From Hibiscus mutabilis (lineage: Eukaryota; Streptophyta; Magnoliopsida; Malvales; Malvaceae), in NCBI GenBank assembly GCA_019671005.1, contig CM033745.1:372001-436000 (forward strand): a stretch of DNA of 64,000 bases, written 5' to 3'. Below are positions 10,571 to 21,700 of the stretch, in pieces; position 1 is the stretch's first letter, and every line of letters starts with the position of its first letter. Both the position numbers and the translations under genes were made by a program. Below the pieces are notes generated by a model. It was not told the DNA's origin. It did not search any database and saw only the letters and a list, made by a program, of their open reading frames with translations.

Positions 10571-12099
10571 TAGGTCAATTGTTTTTGATTTATTAGGTTA
10601 TAGCAAGCTGAACTAAGATTCATATAATCTTAGTGTCCCATTACTAATGGTGAATGGTTTGATAGTTCATTGTTAGTGATAAATTGATTTTTTTTAAAAT
10701 TATCAAATTTGTAAATTATTGTTAAACAAAGTTACATGTTCAGATATATTATATCCAATTAGAAAATTCAGAAATTCAAAAAATGATATAAGTGAATCAC
10801 TTAAAAATATATATTTTTCATCTTAACCACTCTTGGAATCATATATATAATTATTTGTAATCAAAACTAATAAAAAAATATTTTCAGTTTAAATAATGTA
10901 AAATTGTGTATTGTCAAGCCAAACGTTTTCGATAAAAAAAAAAAAGAGTGTATATTCTAGAAGAGAGACATTCTAGTACCTTAAACCAAGGGCCAAAATA
11001 AAAAGCTCCAATAAAGACAAACATGTGCTAGCCATTTGGCAATATCACGAGCACCTTGTGAAATGTCAATTGCAGTCTTGGCCCTTTTGGTTTTTCCACA
11101 TTTTCTTTTACATAACAAAAATCAAATGAGGTTGGATTGTTTCTAGAATCACGAAACACATTAACGTGAACAAATAAACTTCAATTTAATAAAAATTAGA
11201 GATATAAATTGTATAGTAAGAAAATAATCTACAAATTTAAAATAATTTTATCCAATTTTAACCAAAAACTAATTTGATTAATTTTATTTATTTTACATTA
11301 ATTTTAATAATTCTTAAAATTTCGAATGTTCAATCAATCAATTTAATACGAGTCTATTAAAAGCTTTTGATCTTTTTAGGGATAATGATCTAATAATGCA
11401 AGTAATCTAAGGAGAGTGAGACAGATCACGGATGGGAAAGATTGAATTGCACGGAAAAAGAGGGTTCCTAATTGAGGACACGTGTAAGAGTGTCAAATCG
11501 TGTCCGACAGATCCTGATTTCACATGATTGATTGGACACGTGGTGCTCAGCTGCTACCCCCAATTGGTGGGTTCTCCACTCTCCATCTGTACCAATTTTT
11601 GATGTTTGTGTTTTACGAGATTTTTTTGGGAAAAAGTTCGTAATTTATCTGAAAATCATATATCCCGAAAACAAATACTCTGTTATTTTGTATTCTATTT
11701 CGATTTATTTACACTTAAATCTTCATCTGAATCGTTTTATCTAATATATGTTAAAAAATCATTTTATCTAATAACTATACAGTTAAAATGACCCGTGGTC
11801 GGAACCCAGTAAATATTCCAGTAGAAAAAGCAGATGTTATCCATCATATGAGACACGAGTTCAAATCATTTTGTCTGTAAAGTGTATATTCATTATTAAA
11901 GGGTTAAAAATATGTATAAACAGATGCTACTTATTAATTCTACCAATAGCCAAAACTTAAAAAAATCAGAAGGGTATCAAAATCATTAGACTATAAGATA
12001 TTGTAATGCATAAATTTAGAAATATTATATATAATAGATCAAGTCAGTTAATCAATTTTGCTTAAAATTGTGAACCGTAATCGAATCGAAATAATCTAT
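10571..12099. other. Intergenic DNA with two G-boxes
   Basis: AT-rich apart from 11400-11600, which holds two CACGTG palindromes (11479-11484 and 11537-11542). Open frames at 11532-11791 show no family resemblance and low codon bias. No gene was supported. Confidence 0.4.
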
Positions 12100-12370
12100 T
12101 TTAAAAAATTTGTACCGAAATCGAGTTCAATTAATCCTTAAAAATTATTTTGGTTAATTGCTAAATTCAAATTATTCAATTCTCAATCTTATATTGTACC
12201 AATTAAATCGGATAATCGATTGAACGGTTAATTGGAATATTTGATTCGAGTAATAATTTTTTTACTTTGCTTATTAAAATATCAAATATGTTAATATGGT
12301 AAATTAATAAGCAAAGTAAAAAAAAATCATTACCCAAAATTTTTTAAGGATTAATCGAATTTTTCTATTT
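12100..12370. repeat. Foldback element with about 30-bp inner stem
   Basis: 12251-12280 is an imperfect reverse complement of 12301-12332, with a 20-base loop. Outer parts (about 12105-12155 against 12325-12370, sharing AAGGATTAATTGAA/AAGGATTAATCGAA) extend the pairing with asymmetry. No coding content; it is MITE-like. Confidence 0.6.
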
Positions 12371-12554
12371 GTATAACCATGTCATTTGAGAGTGACAAAA
12401 ATATGAACGATTCGAAAGTTAAGTTATTAAATTGAATTTTTTTCAACTCTAGTGACCAAAATAGGAGTGAGAAGAATGTTGAGTGATGATTGGTGAGTTT
12501 ACCTGTTTTTTTTATTAAGGAATTTAACGGAGGGACCATATTGAAAGCAACTAA

Positions 12555-12745
12555 AAGTTCGGTGACTATATTAAAATTGATCTAAAAGTTGGATTACCTT
12601 ATCGAATATTTTAAAAGTATGGTGACCAAAATGAATCCTCCCTAAACGTTTAGTGACTATATTGAAATTAAACTAAAATTGAGTGACCTTATCGAATATT
12701 TTAAAAATACAGTGACCAAAACAAATATGCCCTAAAAGTTTGGTG
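12555..12745. repeat. Tandem duplication, two units of about 90 bp
   Basis: The units at about 12555-12650 and 12651-12745 share GTGACTATATT, CTTATCGAATATTTTAAAA and GTGACCAAAA at matching offsets. The sequence belongs to a dispersed family with the GGTGACCA...GTAGTTTACCC signature, also seen near 13990-14165 and 62860. Confidence 0.6.
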
Positions 12746-12966
12746 ACCATTTATGTAGTTTACCCAAATATTTAATATCAATAAATAAAAAAGCAATACT
12801 AAATTTATGCGGTGAAAGAAAATTCAACGCGTTGATGATATATATAATGTCTAAATTACTGTGATAAGTTATTATTTATAAATAGAAAGATATTATAGGT
12901 TTAAGCATATTTAAATTGTGATAAATTATTATTTATTAAATTTATTTTCCTCCTCCAATAAAATTA

Positions 12967-13826
12967 TAACACATGTCACCTTAGTAGAGAAAAAATAAAA
13001 ACAAGGAAACTGGCCTTAAGTGAATTCAAACCAAGATACTCCTGGTGGAAAAATAATTTTTTGCCACTAGGCCAAGCATGAGTTTATGATTTGAAGTACA
13101 AAATTTATTATATGTGTTATTTGATTGTTAATGCCAGAAAAAAAGAAGTTAATGTCGTTTTAAGGGAATCGAACATAACACACTTATGATGCATAAAAAA
13201 TTTAATTTTTTTGTTTTCTTATATTAAAGAACGACAAAAAAATTATATTTTTATCGTTTTTTAGTATAAAATAATAGCATTTTAAAATTATATTAAATTT
13301 AATTTTAAATATTTTTTAAAAATATATTTTTATCACTTTTTAATATAAAAGATAAAAAAATTTAAAATTATATTAAATTTATTTTTAATATTTTTTAAAT
13401 ATATATAATTTTTTAATATAAAAATCAAAATTTTAAAATTATATTAAATTCATTTAACGAATCCAAACTCGCGAACATAATATAATTTTAAATTTTTTTA
13501 TTTTTAATCGCGCACTAACTATAATTTAAAATATATACAAAATGTTGTTAACATTAATTTAATTATTACATTTATTTAATTGGGTTATATGTTCTTATGC
13601 ATTATAAATGTGTCACGTTCGAGTCTCTTAAAACCACATTTACTTCATTTTTATGAAATTAACAACTAGATAACACATATATTATTTTTTGTATTTCATA
13701 TCACAAAACCATGCTTAGTTTAGTGGCAAACGCGTGCCACTTGCAATAGGGGTATCTCGGTTCAAATTCGCTTAGGGCCAATTTCCTTGCTTTCATTTTT
13801 TTCTCCAATTAGGTGACATGTGTCAT
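12967..13826. repeat. Large inverted repeat, about 235-bp arms, tRNA-like sequence in arms
   Basis: 12967-13200 and 13595-13826 are reverse complements by eye over almost their whole length. Shared words are ACACATGTCACC/GGTGACATGTGT, ACAAGGAAACTGGCC/GGCCAATTTCCTTGC and TGATGCATAA/TTATGCATTA. The right arm contains a pol III box A-like TAGTTTAGTGGC and a box B-like GGTTCAAATTC, as in tRNA-derived SINEs. The 390-base centre is made of AT-rich units with repeated ATTATATTAAATT. Confidence 0.7.
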
Positions 13827-14360
13827 CACTTAGTTGGGGATGAATATAAATTTAATAAATTATATAAAAATAGCTAAAGTCCTCCAATAAGACAACGACA
13901 CTTGTCACCATCTAATTGAATAATTAATTTATTTTATTAAACTAAAATTATGACCAAATTGATAAATTATGTAAATAATGATGACCAAATGTGTAATTAT
14001 ACCAGTTTATTTAACAGTCACATTAGCCTCTCTGTTATGATTTAACGGTTGGTGACTTAATTGGAACTACTTAAACAATTAAGTGGTAAAATTGCCAAAA
14101 TTAAAAGTATAATGGTTAAATTGACACCAACCTCATAATTAAGTGATCATCTGTGTAGTTTACTCTAAAATTAAATAAGGATAAAAAAAACCCTTTATGA
14201 TATAAACATAAAACTTTTTTTTTTTTGGCTGCATGTGTAATAACATTAAAAAATCAGGTAAAGTTATACTTCAAGTTCTAATGTGAATGAAATAAAGTGA
14301 GTTAAAAGGATTATTTCTGCGATAAACATTTATCCTATAAAAACTAAATTAATCTATTAA
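13827..14360. other. AT-rich dispersed repeat
   Basis: Holds another copy of the GTGACCAAAT/GTGTAGTTTAC dispersed family (about 13950-14165). No genes. Confidence 0.4.
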
Positions 14361-14590
14361 TAAATTAAATTATTATTTTGATCACTGAACTTTTAAGGCA
14401 TTTTTATTTTGGTCATCAAACTTTTAAATTTTTATTAGAGTCAACTAACTTTTATTTTACTTTTATTTTGGTCCCTTCCGTTACAATCCGTTAAAACCCG
14501 CTGACGTGACACGTTAACGTTAACATTGGGTCAGAAGCGAAACCCGGATTCCAATCGAATCTCAATCCCACCACAGATTAATAAGTTTAT

Positions 14591-14868
14591 TTTCTCTATA
14601 CTGTTGGTTTGAATTTATGTGTGGGATAATTAAGTTATAATGTTAGATTCTAGAAGTAGACATTTGATAGATTAATCATTCAGGGTTTATTTTAATATAG
14701 TCAGGCTCTTTGATTTCTCTGTCCCATTTGTTTTCTTTATATTGTTAGTTCGAATTTATGGGTGGGAATAATTAATTTTATACTTTTAGATTCTGGAAGT
14801 AGACTTTTGTTACTCTGTTGGATTAATACGGGTTATGGGTTTTAATATAGTTCGGCTCTTTGATTTCT
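14591..14868. repeat. Diverged tandem repeat, two units of about 135 bp
   Basis: The units 14591-14718 and 14732-14868 share TTGGTTTGAATTTATG/TTAGTTCGAATTTATG, TAGATTCT(A/G)GAAGTAGAC and GGCTCTTTGATTTCT in the same order. They lie inside the candidate Pack element, upstream of the captured translocator exon, and may be captured intron DNA. Confidence 0.65.
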
Positions 14869-14929
14869 GTATGTAATTTGGACTTGTGAATATCTTTTTT
14901 TCCCTCGTTTCATTAGTAGCTTTGGATGT

Positions 14930-15166
14930 TTGACTTATGCATTGCTCGTGGATCATCTGCTTGGAAACTCTAGTGCTCTTTTCTTGACTGCAGCAGCGCA
15001 GAATTTGCTATGCCTCAAATTAGCAGAGGATCTCGGGATTATTATTTTGAATCCTTGGGTTCGGTGGTTCAAGGCTGCTAGCATAGCCGCACTCGTTTCT
15101 CTACTGCTTACTCCGCTTGTTTTGTACAAGCTTTACCCTCCTGAAACCAAAGAATGCTGGAGATGA
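14930..15166 (+). pseudogene. Plastid 2-oxoglutarate/malate translocator (DiT1-type) exon fragment
   Basis: Open segment of 78 codons. It contains GNSSALFLTAAAQNLLCLKL, NPWVRWFKAAS and TPLVLYKLYPPETK, which match the middle of DiT-family dicarboxylate transporters (inner envelope of the chloroplast; exchange of 2-oxoglutarate or glutamate for malate). Intact family members are more than 500 residues with about 12 membrane segments, so only about one seventh is present. The match stops at PPETK, where the frame diverges. It sits inside inverted repeats together with a BAG fragment, so it is probably a captured exon. Confidence 0.75.
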
Positions 15167-15320
15167 TAAAGAATGCTAAGATGGAAGAGGTTTCAAATCT
15201 GATATAGAAATCAACTTGGAGTTGATCGACCGGACTAGATTGTTTTGAAAATTTTGTATGATTATGCAGTCATTTTTCTGGGTTTTGAATTAAATTATTT
15301 GCTTTATTTTTTTATCTTAG

Positions 15321-15453
15321 GTTTCGGCATTTGAATCAATTATTTTAAAGGTTGTGAGAGTTGGTGAGAAAGATGTGGTTAATTTGATAGAGCTTTTAGG
15401 TTTAGTTATGGAGGAAAACAGAGTACAGAAAGAAGAAAGAAATAAAGTTAATG
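15321..15453 (+). pseudogene. BAG-domain co-chaperone exon fragment
   Basis: After a splice-acceptor-like TTTATCTTAG, the sequence reads VSAFESIILK...EKDVVNLIELL. This resembles the start of the BAG domain of plant BAG1-4 proteins, where an exon begins at the same VSAFES point. BAG proteins bind the Hsp70 ATPase domain. After the IELL block the match degenerates, keeping only a possible RVQK. It is short, without start or stop, and flanked directly by the right inverted repeat. Confidence 0.55.
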
Positions 15454-15711
15454 CAGCGGTTTTTTTAACGGAATATTTCGGTGACTAAAATGAAAATTAG
15501 ATGATTCTAATGAAAATTTTAAAAGTTTAGTGATTAAAATGAAAATATCTTTAAATTTCGATGACTATTGGTGCACTTTACCCTAAAAGAAAATTGACCC
15601 ATTGCTCTAAAAGTCTATGAGCACTGTGTTGACCCAATGTCCTCCAAAACCCCCTCCCAATTTCCCCTTTTCCTTCTTCCAATTTGCCTTGTCCGTGTGG
15701 TGCACTCATTT

Positions 15712-15718
15712 TATAAAA
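15712..15718 (+). promoter_or_regulatory. TATA box of the small membrane-protein gene
   Basis: TATAAAA about 265 bases before the start codon at 15979. The leader between them is C/T-rich, as in many plant 5' UTRs. Confidence 0.45.
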
Positions 15719-15978
15719 AGCCAAATCCCAAAACCAGAATCCTTAAGAAAGCTACAGAAAACCAGAGAATTCCATATTCTCACGCCTATTTTACTTTCTT
15801 TCTTTAAGGAGTGTCTGAGATCCCCACATCCTCCATTTCAGTTTTTTAAACCCTTTTTTTTCACTATACATAGAAACCTTATTACCCCACTTTTTTTTAA
15901 ATTTTCCCTACACGTCTCTTGTACCTATTTGTGCAGATTTAACTGCAACTTCCTTTTTTGTGTCTGGTCGCTGGTACT

Positions 15979-16124
15979 ATGTCTTCAGGATTATGTTCGC
16001 AGGGTGGTTTGGTCTTAGCAACTGCTATGGTTGTTTCCAGCACTGTGATTTTCCTTGCCCTTTCCAGGCAAAAAACCCAGCCTCCTCCTAAGCAAACTCT
16101 GCGTTCTTGCTTGTCTTCTCCAGG

Positions 16125-16164
<40 letters not shown>

Positions 16165-16448
16165 TCATGGATTTTTTTTCTTTTATTGATTGTTGGTGTA
16201 TTTTCTGATCAGAGGGGAAGAAAAGGGATAAAAAGAAGAAGAAAGTGCAGTTTGCAGAGAATGTGAAGGAAACTAACGGCAATGGAGAAGAGTATAGGAA
16301 AGAGCAGCGAAAGAAGTTGATTGCAGAAACAGCAGGTGGGTCGACAAAAGTTGATAGGTTTTGCAGAAATGAAATGCCACCTAATAGGATTGCTTTATAC
16401 AATGGAATCCTCAGGGATCGTGTGCATAAGATGCAGAGTTCGTATTGA
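15979..16448 (+). CDS. Small single-pass membrane protein of unknown function, two exons
   Basis: Exons 15979-16123 and 16213-16448 (126 residues), joined across a phase-1 GT-AG intron. Residues about 9-29 (GLVLATAMVVSSTVIFLALS) form one membrane segment. It is followed by a cytosolic-looking basic run (GKKRDKKKKKVQFAENV) and a conserved C-terminus (NRIALYNGILRDRVHKMQSS). I recognise this as a conserved plant family without assigned function; the VQFAE and NRxALYxGILRDR elements are its hallmarks. The start is supported by the common MxSGLCSQG N-terminus. The intron carries a TG/TA microsatellite at 16124-16164. The frame also runs open across the intron, so intron retention would make a longer product. 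Confidence 0.72.
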
Positions 16449-18480
16449 TTATAAACTTTAATTGCTTCTAAAATTTAGAAGGAAAAAAACATTGTTTGTA
16501 GAATTTAAGTAATAGAAATCTGTTCAAATTATCGGTTTTTATTGAAAATGTTGGGCAGAGATTGTAAATCTCATCCTTTTGTTGTTTTCTTAGTTTGATA
16601 AAATACCCAAAATATAGGGAAAAAAAGGGTTGTTAGTTCCATCAAGTTCTCATAAGTATGAACTGTTTTTCACCAACACTTCGTATTGTTCCTTGACTCT
16701 GTCCTTTTCTTTTTTGTCTGCCAAGAAAATTTGCAAATGAAAGCCGAAAGGTCAGACTTTTTAATTTAATTAAATATCGATCGGTTAATTCCTAATTCCG
16801 GCAAGTTTGAAATACAAATTCAAACTTTCTCCTGCAGCCTGCAGTTGGATATTCAGATTTTGTGGGAATATCAACGTTGATCGGTCGTTTCTTTTTCTTG
16901 AATAATTCCTACCCTGAAAATTGTACTTCTAAGAGCTTTTAACCCGTTACTCTAAAAATTATTATCAATTAATTTTTTTATTAAATAAATATATATTATA
17001 TTCTCATATTAAGATTCGAACCCATGTAAGATAAAACAATATAAATATTCTTAGTCACAAGGCTAATTAGTGGATCTAACGGTTGGTTTTTTTAATATCA
17101 AAGACAATAAATTTTTAGAGTAAATACTTTATAAGTTAACCTCATTATCCATCCTAAATAAATCTAACGATTTTGGAATCATGTAGATATTTACGCAATG
17201 AAAAAAAAAATGTGAAATTACAACATGGACAAACCAATTGCAAATTGGACATCTAGTACCGAATTTGATTATTTCAGTTTATTTTTTTATTAAATAAAAA
17301 TATTATGTTTCTATATCAAGATTTAAACTTATACAAATAAAATAATATGACTATTATTAGCCATTAGGCCAATCAATTTATTTCGACACTTGGGATTTTT
17401 TTCACCCTGATTTAGTTAGGAAAATCGTGGACCAAACAAAATGGGCCACATAATTATCTAGCATTTTAGCGTTTCCTAGTATCATAATTTTTGGACTGGC
17501 CCATATATTGTTTGTCTATTTAACGTTAACGAGTTATGTGAATTTTGAAACCTTTGATATAACATTCAAAGTTGGTATTTTGTGGGGGGGGGGGGAATTT
17601 TAGGGATATAAGAATTTTTGGGGTTTATGATACTTTTTACAGTGTAAGAAAAGACGCCACCTGCAGGTAGCGTCTTGGTTTTATTTTATATTATTTTAGT
17701 TCACATGCATACCAGATTTAAAGGGGAAAATTATTAAAAAAAATGAAAAAAGCCACTTTTCCTCCTAAGTCGACATGTACAGGTGACGTCCTCTACCCTA
17801 CACTATTAAAAGTGCCGTAAATCTTCAAATATTCTTCAATTTTCTCTATATTCCAAATATTAGAGACCATTTGGATTATTCTCTCAAATTTCCGTATTTT
17901 GTGTGTGTAAATTTATCTCCCCATCTCTCTTAATATAGTATATATATATATATATACTTATCTTGGTATCAAAATAAATATTTTTTTATAAAGATTCTTA
18001 AAAAAATATGGAACCGAACCTAGTTTCTATTCAGTTGTTTTTTATTTAAATGTAGTTAAACAGTTGTTTTTTGCCTCGTAAAATATAATTATTTTACAGA
18101 TTAAATTAAAATAATTATATGTAGAATTTTAATATAAATTAACAAAATATAAAAATTTTATTTATTTTTAACTTAAAAGTTTTAAAATGGTCCAAGACTT
18201 TATTTAGAAAGGAAAAAAATTTTATGGGTTAAAAAAAAATAAAAAATAGAAAATTTTCAATGGTACAGCTGTGCTTTGTATTTTATTGAAATTTAAATTG
18301 GCACTAGGCGTGAGTTTGGTGGTAGAAAAGGAAAGAAAAATGGTTTTAGGGACAGTTCAACCTCAGGGAAGCTTAAACTAAACCTTTTGGTCTATGTAAC
18401 CTCTGCTTTTTCCTCTCTTCCATTTTTTTTAAATTTCTTCCTTCAGTTTGCCCAAATACTGGAAAAGAAGATTGAGAAGA
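16449..18480. other. Intergenic DNA with SINE-like and palindromic sequences
   Basis: Contains two related minus-strand segments with box B-like motifs (about 16960-17095 and 17275-17385), a 12-base G run (17584-17595), a 26-base near-perfect palindrome (17651-17676), and a TA microsatellite near 17938-17956. No gene was identified. Confidence 0.45.
17651..17676. repeat. 26-base near-perfect palindrome
   Basis: The outer AAGACGC/AGCGTCTT halves surround ACCTGCAGGT, with one mismatched pair. It is far more G+C-rich than its surroundings and may be the end or hairpin of a transposon relic. Confidence 0.55.
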
Positions 18481-18789
18481 TGAGGAATTAAAATAATAAA
18501 AGAGAATAATAAGACTAAAAAAGGCATAATCAGTGAAGGGAAAATTTTCAAGCAGATAGAGTCACTGAATAAAACAAAGAAAACCCAATTTGACTCTGTT
18601 TCACAGGTAAATTTGTTTTCTTTTAAATCAACTATATCCTTTTTTGGGTGCTATGTCTATTGGGTTTTGTTCCATTTCCATAAATTTGATCACCTTTTGT
18701 TTCCTCAAGGTTTGATCTTTCATTCAGGAAATCAGATTCCCATTGAGTTGCAGATCTATTTAGCTTCTGGTAGTTCTTGTTTTGTATAT

Positions 18790-21700
18790 ATGGGGTAAGT
18801 TTTCTGGGTTTTTCTTATGATTTTTTATGTGGCTCTTTATTGATTTTTTTTTTGGTTGGATATGTTTGTATATTGGGATCCTCTTTCATTGGTTTGATAT
18901 GGGCTTTTAGTAGATGGAACACTTCCATTTCCCCCTGTTGCCTAGGAAATCTGTGTGTACTGTGTTTTTCTTTTTTAGTTTTGAATTTACCATTCACTAG
19001 TAACATTTTGGTAGGAAGTACTGAATCCCACTCAATTTGGATACTAGCTTCATACTGACCCCTTTTTCATTTAAGGAATTGCATGTTCCTTTGGTTCTTT
19101 AATTATGATTGTGTAGGATTTACTGTTGATAATAAGTTTTTTTGTTTTCGTAGCAACTGTCTTTGTGAACAACTATGGTTTTGTTTGAAATTAAAAACAG
19201 AAGTCCATGTAGTTTTTGATGAATTTAAGCTTCTCCTTTCCAAATAATCACAATTACTAGTTTAGGTACATCGGATGTACTCATAAAGTTTATGTGCTTC
19301 TTATTAGCGTTGGTAAATTGTGAAAAATTTTCTAATGTTGTCTAGGGTTTCTATTGTAGTGGATAATTTTTTTTTTTTTTTTAGTGAATATGAATGTTTT
19401 TTTTATTGAGATTGATAAGATCTGGTAACATAAAGACTTCAGAATTGCCTACCACGGTTTCGGTTTCTAATGTGTTACAAGTGTTGAGCCCATTGTTGAG
19501 GGGTGTTTATCTTGGCAACCTAGCCGAAATGCTGGGCATTATTGTTCAAAGTCAATGCATGGTTTCAGTCATAGATTTAATTTGTTGAGTTTTCAGATAA
19601 AACTTCCAGCATTTTCTTGTAGGTGTTTTTGGCTTTGTTCCAATAAGTTGTTCTGTAACACTGTGACAAATACTTCTGCATAGTAATAGGTTTGTACCAT
19701 GGATCAATTTTGAATTTTAGTTGTCTTCCCAATAGATAAATCTAATAGGTATATCAGAAGTACTGTATATTTACATATACTTTTTGTTTGTTATATACTT
19801 ATCCTGGATGAGACAAAAATTAGGTTTAACATGGATTTGAGTTACTGTAAGGAAACATTAGAACTGGAAGTCTTTGGTTAAGTTGGCCTGAAATAGAGTA
19901 CGTGGAATTTGAGTTTGGAAAAGAAGGAATGTTCATGGAACAACTATAATAAAATGAGAGGAAAAAAATAAACTGATCAGATGCTTTGGCCTAATCATGT
20001 AGAATGATGGTGGCATCAGTGGAGAAGATACAGATGCTGAAATGGAGAAGTCTTTTAGAAGTTGTGTGTGCAAAATACTTCTTAAAATCAAGTGTTGAAA
20101 ACCAGTTCTTTAGGGTGGCTCTTCAAAACCAGCAAAAAATGGTTATGATAGCTAGATGGGGTGCTTAAATGGATATAAAAAAGAATACGACTATAAGACA
20201 CATGCAGTTGAGAAAACACCTCATATTAGAAAGGGGAGATTGAGACCAAGTAGGACATGGGTGGAAACTATGAGAAAGGACCTAATTGTTTACTTAGGAT
20301 GTGGTCCTAAACCTATGCAGTTGGAGAAGGCTTTTTTGTTCTTATTGTACTATGTGCTTTTTGGCTATTTAAGTTGTTGCTTTGATTCCTATGACCTCTT
20401 AGCAAGTTATTTCATTTTGAAATTGATGTCTTGCCATGCTGTTTATCTGAATTTATGTAAATATTATTTGATACCTAACCGATGAACTTACCAGAAGGGT
20501 TTAGGCTCAACTTTAGAGCTTTTGGTGGCTGGTACTAATCATTTATACCACTGTTTGTGATTTGCAACAGAGCAGTGGTTGTCTAGGATGCTGTAAGAGG
20601 CCCATTTTCAATCCCTTGGCGAATGAGTCATCAAAAGGATTAAAATCTCAAGGACAGGCAGTGAGTAAACCCAGTATATCCGAAGGTTTCTGGACCACTA
20701 GCACTTGTGATATGGATAACAGTGCCATGCAGTCACAGGGAAGCATCTCCTCGATCAGCGCAAGCAACCAGACACTTGATCCAAATGGCAGTGCTGCAAG
20801 TGCTAATGGCCCATCCGAATTTGTAAATCATGGCAAGTTATCAGTTCTTAAGTTACCTTGGTTGGTGTTGGACTAATATATCTGACAGCTCTATAAATAG
20901 TAAAACTTCACAAGGATTCCTTCCTATTTCTATAGTCCTGTTTGGACCACTTTTGGCACTAAACAAGATAAAGACTGTGTTTGCATCATCTTAAGACTGC
21001 TCTTTGTTGTAGGCCTTCTTCTCTGGAATCAAACTAGGCAGCACTGGGTAGGAAACAAGAAGTCTGAAAATCAGCCTCGACAGGTTCGAGAACCAAAACT
21101 AAAGTGAGTTCATATCCAAATAAATATAATTAATGTTTTATTATTCCCATGGTTTTAAGATCTTTAAGTATTATTCTTCCTATGAACTCTTACCCATTTG
21201 CCAAATTATCTGTTCCCATATTTTTGTATTTGCAGTTAGGAAAATAACTAGATATGAATCAATTTCCACATAACTAAGTTTAAGTGTTGGCCTTCATTTT
21301 ATCATCATTGTTCATTTCTTTTATCGAGGCCATGGAAAAGAAAAATTGAAAAAAGAAGAAGAATAAGAGATCCATGTTTGTACATATTGAGTTTTCATCT
21401 TGTTCCACTTTATGGCAGGCTTTGACCTTGAAACGATGATTTATGCTACTGTGCTTTTTTTATTACCACAAGATTGAGATCCCTTTTTATATTTACTATC
21501 TATGACATCCTTGGTCTTTTTCTCTACTCGTTGACATTGGCTTTCTCCATTAGGTCACATCTTTAATCTCCATGTATGTTGATATTTATTTTCCCAGTAT
21601 TCATTCCCATAGCCTGTAACATTGAAAATTAAAAAGAAAAAAGTTACTTTGTACATACACAAACACAAGCGTGGCACCTGCAATAATTCTTACTGCCTGC

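Larger units (their letters stand above)
14361..15583. mobile_element. Candidate Pack-type TIR transposon carrying two captured exon fragments
   Basis: The left end (14361-14503) and right end (15454-15583) are long imperfect inverted repeats. Reverse-complementing the left gives CAGCGGGTTTTAACGGA and then blocks matching CAGCGG...TTAACGGAA, TCTAATGAAAATTTTAAAAG and TTTAGTGATTAAAATG on the right. Between them lie fragments of two unrelated nuclear genes (14930-15166 and 15321-15453). Long TIRs plus captured exons are the hallmark of Pack-MULEs. No transposase and no clear target duplication are visible, so the class is inferred. Confidence 0.55.

Noticed and set aside
15617..16018. 133-codon open frame before the small membrane-protein gene
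   Set aside because: C/T-rich leader read as protein; it overlaps the true start in another frame and shows no family features.
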